Below, piece after piece: positions 59,055 through 64,000 of a stretch of DNA of 64,000 nt (within the stretch, counting starts at the first letter, position 1; each line of letters begins with the position of its first letter). The notes below the pieces were generated by a model that ran no database searches, had not been told where the DNA came from, and worked only from the letters and a program-made list of their open reading frames with translations. Source of the stretch: Ehretia macrophylla (lineage: Eukaryota; Streptophyta; Magnoliopsida; Boraginales; Ehretiaceae); NCBI GenBank assembly GCA_037974665.1, contig CM075764.1:86484825-86548824 (forward strand). Direction: 5' to 3'. Made by a program: the position numbers and the translations under genes.

Positions 59055-59427
59055 AAATAATTATATGCACGGGGCGGGGTATTACTGCCACCATGAAAAC
59101 CACCACCTCTCTCTATCTCCCTCTCTGCCGGACCACCACCACCTTTGCTGTCGCCACCATCACCAATACTTCTCCACTATTCCCCTCATAATCAACTATT
59201 CTAATCGCACTTATCTTCTCCACTCTCAACATATTTACAGCTTTAAAGCCAGCTCTTTCTTTTCATACTTGTAATCAACTATTCTAATCGCACTTCTCGT
59301 GTTGCTGCTGTTTCACTCCTCACCGCCCCTCTCTCTCTATTTCTCAATTTTTAGCTTAAAAAACCGTAGAATTTTTAGATTTTGCGATTTGGGATTTTGT
59401 TGTTGTGGAATTTTCTCAAGGTTTGAT

Positions 59428-59481
59428 ATGCCTGCACCAGCCATTAAGCCAGAACTCAAGAAGGATCTTCAGCTATTAAAG
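59428..59481 (+). CDS. Possible first coding exon of an unknown gene
   Basis: ATG opens MPAPAIKPELKKDLQLLK, followed by a splice-donor-like AAG/GTGAAAG. Upstream is a CT-rich leader-like stretch (59090-59340, ctctctctatctccctctct). No second exon could be joined to it. It may be a leftover first exon of a gene disrupted by later insertions, or chance. Confidence 0.3.
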
Positions 59482-59601
59482 GTGAAAGTTTGGTTATTCC
59501 CCAAATTAAGATGTCATTAAGTCAATGATTATAGCCTAATTTCCTGCATATAATTTGTGAATTTCATATGTTTTCGTTGAATTATGGCTATTTACAATTG
59601 T

Positions 59602-60090
59602 TAGGTACAAGGCGATGTTGAGAGTCAACACTGACTCTAGGTGCTTCTAGTTTTTCAACATTATAAAATGCACAATCAACTCTAGAATTCTCTTGATGGC
59701 TCTCTACCCAGAAGTTTCAAGAGAAAAGCTAGCTAGGCAAAAATCTTGAGTAAGATGGTTTAATTAATAGAATCTGGAAAATTCTCAAAGTTGGTAGGTC
59801 TTGATATTTCTTGCTCACTACCGACTTTGCACAAGTATAAATAAGGGCCTTGTGTTTCACTTTCAGCCGTGGCAGTGAGGAAGCAAAGAAAGAGAGAGAT
59901 AAGTGTGGGAGTAGTATAAAGGTGTGTGTTTGTGTAGTGTCTTGTGAGTTGTAAGGGTGTTGTAGTAAGTGCATTGAGTATTAGTAATAAAACAAGGTTG
60001 TGTAAAGAATATAATAATAAGTAAGTGGATTGTGTAGTATTTTATTATAATGTGTAATTATTGTATTTTAATTTTATATTGTATTGTTCA
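59602..60090 (+). mobile_element. LTR-like segment with promoter and poly(A) signals
   Basis: The segment begins TGTTAGGTACAAGG and ends TTGTTCAACA, contains a strong TATA box (TATAAATAAGGG, about 59837) and an AATAAAAC poly(A)-type signal (about 59986), the order expected in an LTR. No 5-bp target duplication or second copy was found, so it may be a decayed solo LTR or a plain promoter. Confidence 0.35.
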
Positions 60091-60391
60091 ACAGGTGACC
60101 AGTACTAACATGCATCAGTAGAACTAGTGCCTGAGATGAAAATTATTCAAATTATCTCATATCTTTTTAGAAATCAAAGATGAAGGATTTTGATGTACAT
60201 GAAACAAAAACATTTTGGTTTATGTGTCTTGGGGTTCAAAGATATGCAACGTGGTTGGAATTTCCAAATGTCATGTAATGTATCTTTGTCTTAGTAACAT
60301 GAATCTGTGGACATTTTGGCATATCTAATGTAAAGGTAGAAACTTGATATAATTCAGTTTGTTTTGTCTTCAGAATAGGACAAATTGAGTA

Positions 60392-60980
60392 ATGATAGAA
60401 AAGATAGGGAAGAAAGGGAACAGGTTTTCTTCATCAAAGAAGGCTCTTAGCCCAGATTCGAAAGGAAAGAAAGACAAGGTTTGTTGTTAATGTCACACTA
60501 TTGTGGTTTCGGCTATATCTTTGGTCTGATTTAGAGGGGTGTTTGATGTTTTGTTGACTAAGTTTCAGAAATCAAATAAATCGAACAAGAAATGGTCAAT
60601 TTTTATTTCAATACTTTCAATCTCCAGTGTTGTAGTTTGTGTTTACCTGTTAAAATGTGAAGACACAATTATGATATCTATTAAAGCTCCCTTCTGCATA
60701 ATTCTTCTCTGCATTGACTATCGGCGTTTAAGGATTCTCTCTATTTTTCGTATTTTCAGGCAAGGAGAGCATTGCGAGCTTTGAGAGGGCTTGTCCGATT
60801 AAAGACAATTGTAGATGAGATACCGTCAAACATCAAATTGCAAAATCTTTGAAAGGCATGCAAACTCTATCTCGAGTGCAGGCTCAAATATGTTCCAGAA
60901 GAACTAGGATGTTGGAGGAAAACCGAGCACATCAAAGACAGCTTCTACAGAAACGTGCCAAAGAACTTGAAAGCTTGAGG
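60392..60980 (+). pseudogene. Truncated IQ-DOMAIN (IQD) gene remnant
   Basis: Exon 1 at 60392-60478 encodes MIEKIGKKGNRFSSSKKALS, then PDSKGKKDK, the IQD N-terminus, with donor AAG/GTTTGT. A later exon at 60760-60980 (acceptor TTTTCAG) encodes ARRALRALRGLVRLKTIVDE, then after a 1-base frameshift near 60829-60850 KSLKGMQTLSRVQAQICSRR and ENRAHQRQLLQKRAKELESL, donor AGG/GTTAGT. This is the IQ67 calmodulin-binding region. The usual middle exon that ends FRGxL (first half of the first IQ motif) is absent from the 281 bases between, and no C-terminal exons follow within 3 kb. IQD proteins are calmodulin-binding scaffolds at microtubules and membranes. This copy looks broken. Confidence 0.82.
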
Positions 60981-62985
60981 GTTAGTTTATACTTTATTTT
61001 CCACTGGCCGCTTAGTTTAGGAGTTTGAAACAAGGGGCAAGTTGAGATAGTTTGAGTTACATATTTAATTGGCTATTCAGTTATTGAATTTCATAGTCTG
61101 CTTGGTTATATATAATCCATGTCCATCATTTACATTTCGACATACCATAAGACTTTGCACTTGATGTTACAAAAATTTAAAATTTGCAAAGTTAGTTTTA
61201 TTTGAGTTGAAAGATCAAGAGGACTCGAGATTAATTCCTTTGAGTACAGTATGCTAAATGATGTAAAATAACTTAAAGCTCTGTTAAACATTAAAAATAA
61301 ATTAATTTCCTTTGTAAAAAATAATGATAATTTCATTGAATCCGAAATGTAGTTTATTGGAACAATTGTTAACCAGTCTAAAGGAAAAAAGGCATTTGAC
61401 TTTTAGAGTTACCATGGCATACTACACTTTGCTTCTCTCCTGAACAAAGTCTGAAGAGTTGTGAGGATGATGGGTGGCCTTCTACGTACACTTTAATAAG
61501 GTAATATATGTGTTGTGGTAATACTATGAGGATGGTGGGTGGCCTTGTATGTACACTTTGATAAGGTAGTATATATGTTGTGGTAATACTATGCATAAGT
61601 ATGAGTTTATATAAAATGGTGGTGTGGTTGATTGGCTTAGAGCAGTAGCAATTAGCGAGAAGTAAGGAAACAGAATAGTAAAAGAAAGAAACGTTGAAGC
61701 TGGAAAGGTTTGAGAAAAGAAAGGCAAAGTCAACCTTATTAAAGGAAGTTATGTGATAAATCATAGTGCAGGGAAATGACAACGTACAAAAGTTAAAATA
61801 TGTGTAGTAATGAATATCCACGAGTAAAAACGTGCAATGCCATGGCATTAAGTAATTTAATTAAACACCATGAGTTAAGTTATCTTATGATAATGGTAAG
61901 ATATGTAACTTGTACATAAAAATAGATATGTACTAGTGACTAATCCCGGAACATTATAGCATAATTCTTATGAAGCTTTTTAGTTAAATTTTTATATTAA
62001 AATTGTGGTCTTACTAAATCTATCATTATCATGTAGCAACAAGTTGGCCTCTTCATTCAAGAATTTCCAGTTATGATGGAGGAGGTAAAAATCTTCTTAT
62101 TATTAGCTTGTGTCTTATGATATATGTTAGATTAGCATTAGGCTCTTCATTCAAGAATTTTCAGTTACAGTATCACCTGTATGTTCTATTATTTTTACTT
62201 TACTTTCTTTGTAATTACTGTACTGCTCGATACTAGATTATCATTCAACTTTAATTGTATGAAATTCAATAATGTCTACCTATCGGCTTATTTATTCGAA
62301 ACATAACCTTTTTCTTGTCAAATAATAAATTAGTACTCAAGTTCAATTGTATAAAATCTACTCATCAAACTTTATTGTGAAACTTCTAATTGATGAATTA
62401 TGCGGAAGACGTCCATACTTAACGTTTCCTGCTTTTTTTCCCTCATAGATCATACACCAGATTCCCAATACCTCGTATCCAATTTTGATAATATAATTTG
62501 TGTATAAATGCTTATGAGATCCATAGTAGATCATTTTAGATGTCATTGTTGCATGTATCTTTGTGATTTCCTCATTTTTTTATACTTCTCTCACCTACAC
62601 CTCTCAACTATTGCCCCTTAATCTAGTTCTATTTCTGTTACTGTTGTGCTTTAGTCACTTATATTTATTTGTTGGCGTAATCACTTAGAAAGAGTACAAG
62701 AAAGTACTAAAAGAGGTAATGAAGGTTTTGCAGGCATTGAAATCATGTGAACGAGATGATTAGAAGTCAATAGTAGATCATTTTAGATTTTTTTTGTAAA
62801 TTTAAAATATTCTTTTTGCACAAAATTTAGGTTTTATTGTAAATTTATTGTAAATATTAATTTGTATATTTATTTTTAATTTTTTCTTAAATATTATTTT
62901 TTTTTCAAATTTTTGTAAATATTAATTTTAATTTTTTCTAAATATTTTTTTTTATATTTTATATTTGATTTTATACTTTTTTATT
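60981..62985. other. Intergenic, no recognised gene
   Basis: Searched for the missing C-terminal IQD exons and found none. Contains a 65-bp tandem duplication (61463-61592) and two distant short direct repeats (62040-62080 / 62132-62162, and 62523-62541 / 62770-62788). ORFs at 61378-61848 on the minus strand overlap the tandem repeat and have no domain. Confidence 0.55.
61463..61592. repeat. 65-bp tandem duplication
   Basis: Copies 61463-61527 and 61528-61592 share gaggatg-tgggtggcctt, tacacttt-ataaggta and tgttgtggtaatactat, with about six differences. Confidence 0.9.
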
Positions 62986-62989
62986 TTTT

Positions 62990-63656
62990 TAAATTAAATA
63001 ATTAATTAGCTAGCCTATAGAATAGTTACGGAATGACAACGATTGTGAATTAATTAATTTTAAATTAATAAACGGCAACGTAAATTAATAAATTATTTTA
63101 AAATAAAAATTTATTTTGGCTACAGATTAACAACAATTTTTTTTTTAAAAAAAAGCTACGGATTGGTTACAGAATAGGGGTTATTGAACGTCTAAGAATT
63201 AATTTTAAATTAACAAATGGCGACGTAAATTAATAAATTATTTAAAAATAAAAATTTATTTTGGCTACAGATTAGCAACGAAAATTAAAAAAAAAGTTAC
63301 GGATTGGCTACGGAATAGGGGCTTTCGAACGTTTACGGATACCAATCTGTAGTCGTGGGCTACGGACGATTTACAATCAAAATGGCTACTGATTTGTTAT
63401 GGACGTTAATAATTAATTAAAAAAATTAAAATTTTAGTTGGCTACAGATGGGTTATGGCTATTTTGCTATGGAAGTTATAAAAAATAAATATAAATTAAT
63501 TTTCAAAATTGGGTACGGATGTGCTACATAATATTAATTTAGTGACGGGTTTTTTTACTACGGACGGAATTTTGTAGCCTAGCGGTGTCCGTTTTAATTT
63601 GACTACTGCTAGGCTACGAATTTTGTCTGTCGGCTCAACCTTTTTTGCTTGTAGTG
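62990..63656 (-). mobile_element. CACTA (EnSpm/CMC) transposon end
   Basis: The terminus reads GCTTGTAGTG at 63647-63656, the complement of CACTACAAGC, the hallmark of CACTA elements. Inside it is a subterminal region dense in CTACGGA / TCCGTAG-type motifs (63010-63640: gctacggattgg, ctacggaatagggg, gctacagatgggtt), the usual transposase-binding array. The opposite end and any transposase are not in the window. Confidence 0.78.
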
Positions 63657-64000
63657 ATTCTCTATCACACGCATAGAGACACCTCCCTCTCACATACTCT
63701 CACACACACATGCACTCAGGTCTCAGGCACCTATAGACTCAAATATAAGGCATGCGCACAGGTATAGCCTCCTTCTTATAAAAAAAAAAAAAAAAAAAAT
63801 TCTACCTTTGCCATGAAATTGAAATATTAGCTAATAGAATCATCATTTCCTTCAATAGAGTAGTTTTTCTTTAATTTAATAAGGGAGCAATGTCTAATTT
63901 CGATGTGTAAGAATAACTTTAAAAAACAAAAAAAAAAAAACTTGCGAGATAACTCAATTGTTTTTGGGAAATTAGTATATCCCACATGAGGTGGGTGCAT
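63657..64000. other. Right-edge flank, no recognised gene
   Basis: CA/CT-rich stretch at 63663-63715, an A run at 63781-63799, then unassigned AT-rich DNA. Confidence 0.6.

Noticed and set aside
62040..62162. Short repeated stretch gctcttcattcaagaatt as a missing IQD exon pair
   Set aside because: Splice-like borders occur at 62038 and 62086, but the translation does not resemble any IQD C-terminal region.

Overview
This is nuclear DNA of a flowering plant. It is AT-rich and gene-poor, and it contains plant-type LTR retrotransposons, hAT, Mutator-like and CACTA DNA transposons, LINE and SINE tails, one large NLR resistance gene and one 12-exon housekeeping gene. The NLR is of the R1 (late-blight type) class with a long N-terminal extension. 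From general knowledge that class is typical of asterids (Solanaceae, Lamiales), so I infer an asterid eudicot. The species is not identified.

Layout. 1-7.1 kb: old Copia-type element on the minus strand that carries only a gag remnant between its LTRs, split by a 2.9-kb solo LTR (3223-6104, TSD ATAAG). 7.2-8.2 kb: complete TRIM element. 8.2-12.5 kb: unassigned DNA with a Tourist-like MITE and a long-TIR foldback element. 12.9-17.0 kb: decayed Ty3/gypsy element of the Tat type, minus strand. 18.76-22.66 kb: intronless NLR gene, 1301 residues, with an exact in-frame 75-bp tandem duplication inside its NB-ARC domain. Short sequences on both sides of the NLR recur further upstream, which suggests a lost tandem NLR copy. 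25.6-38.1 kb: one complete Copia element with matching LTRs and TSD CGTAG, split by a 3.7-kb hAT element (TSD TCTACTCT) and by a 3.8-kb gypsy-type solo LTR (TSD CATTT). 39.7-48.75 kb: minus-strand gene for a sterol 3beta-HSD/C4-decarboxylase-like protein with a C-terminal reticulon domain. All 12 exons join in frame. A minisatellite in intron 1 runs up to the first splice donor. 49.4-59.1 kb: LINE and SINE remnants and a cluster of long-terminal-inverted-repeat, Mutator-like foldback elements, one carrying a possible captured gene piece. 59.4-61.0 kb: truncated, frameshifted IQD (calmodulin-binding) gene remnant. 63.0-63.66 kb: one end of a CACTA transposon.

Only two genes look intact: the NLR (cytosolic immune receptor) and the 3beta-HSD/reticulon gene (ER membrane). 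I see no operon-like or pathway link between them. The rest is a record of nested insertions that can be put in time order from target-site duplications. I found no undescribed biological system. The most unusual items are the NB-ARC duplication, the splice-donor minisatellite, the gag-only retrotransposon and the foldback cluster.
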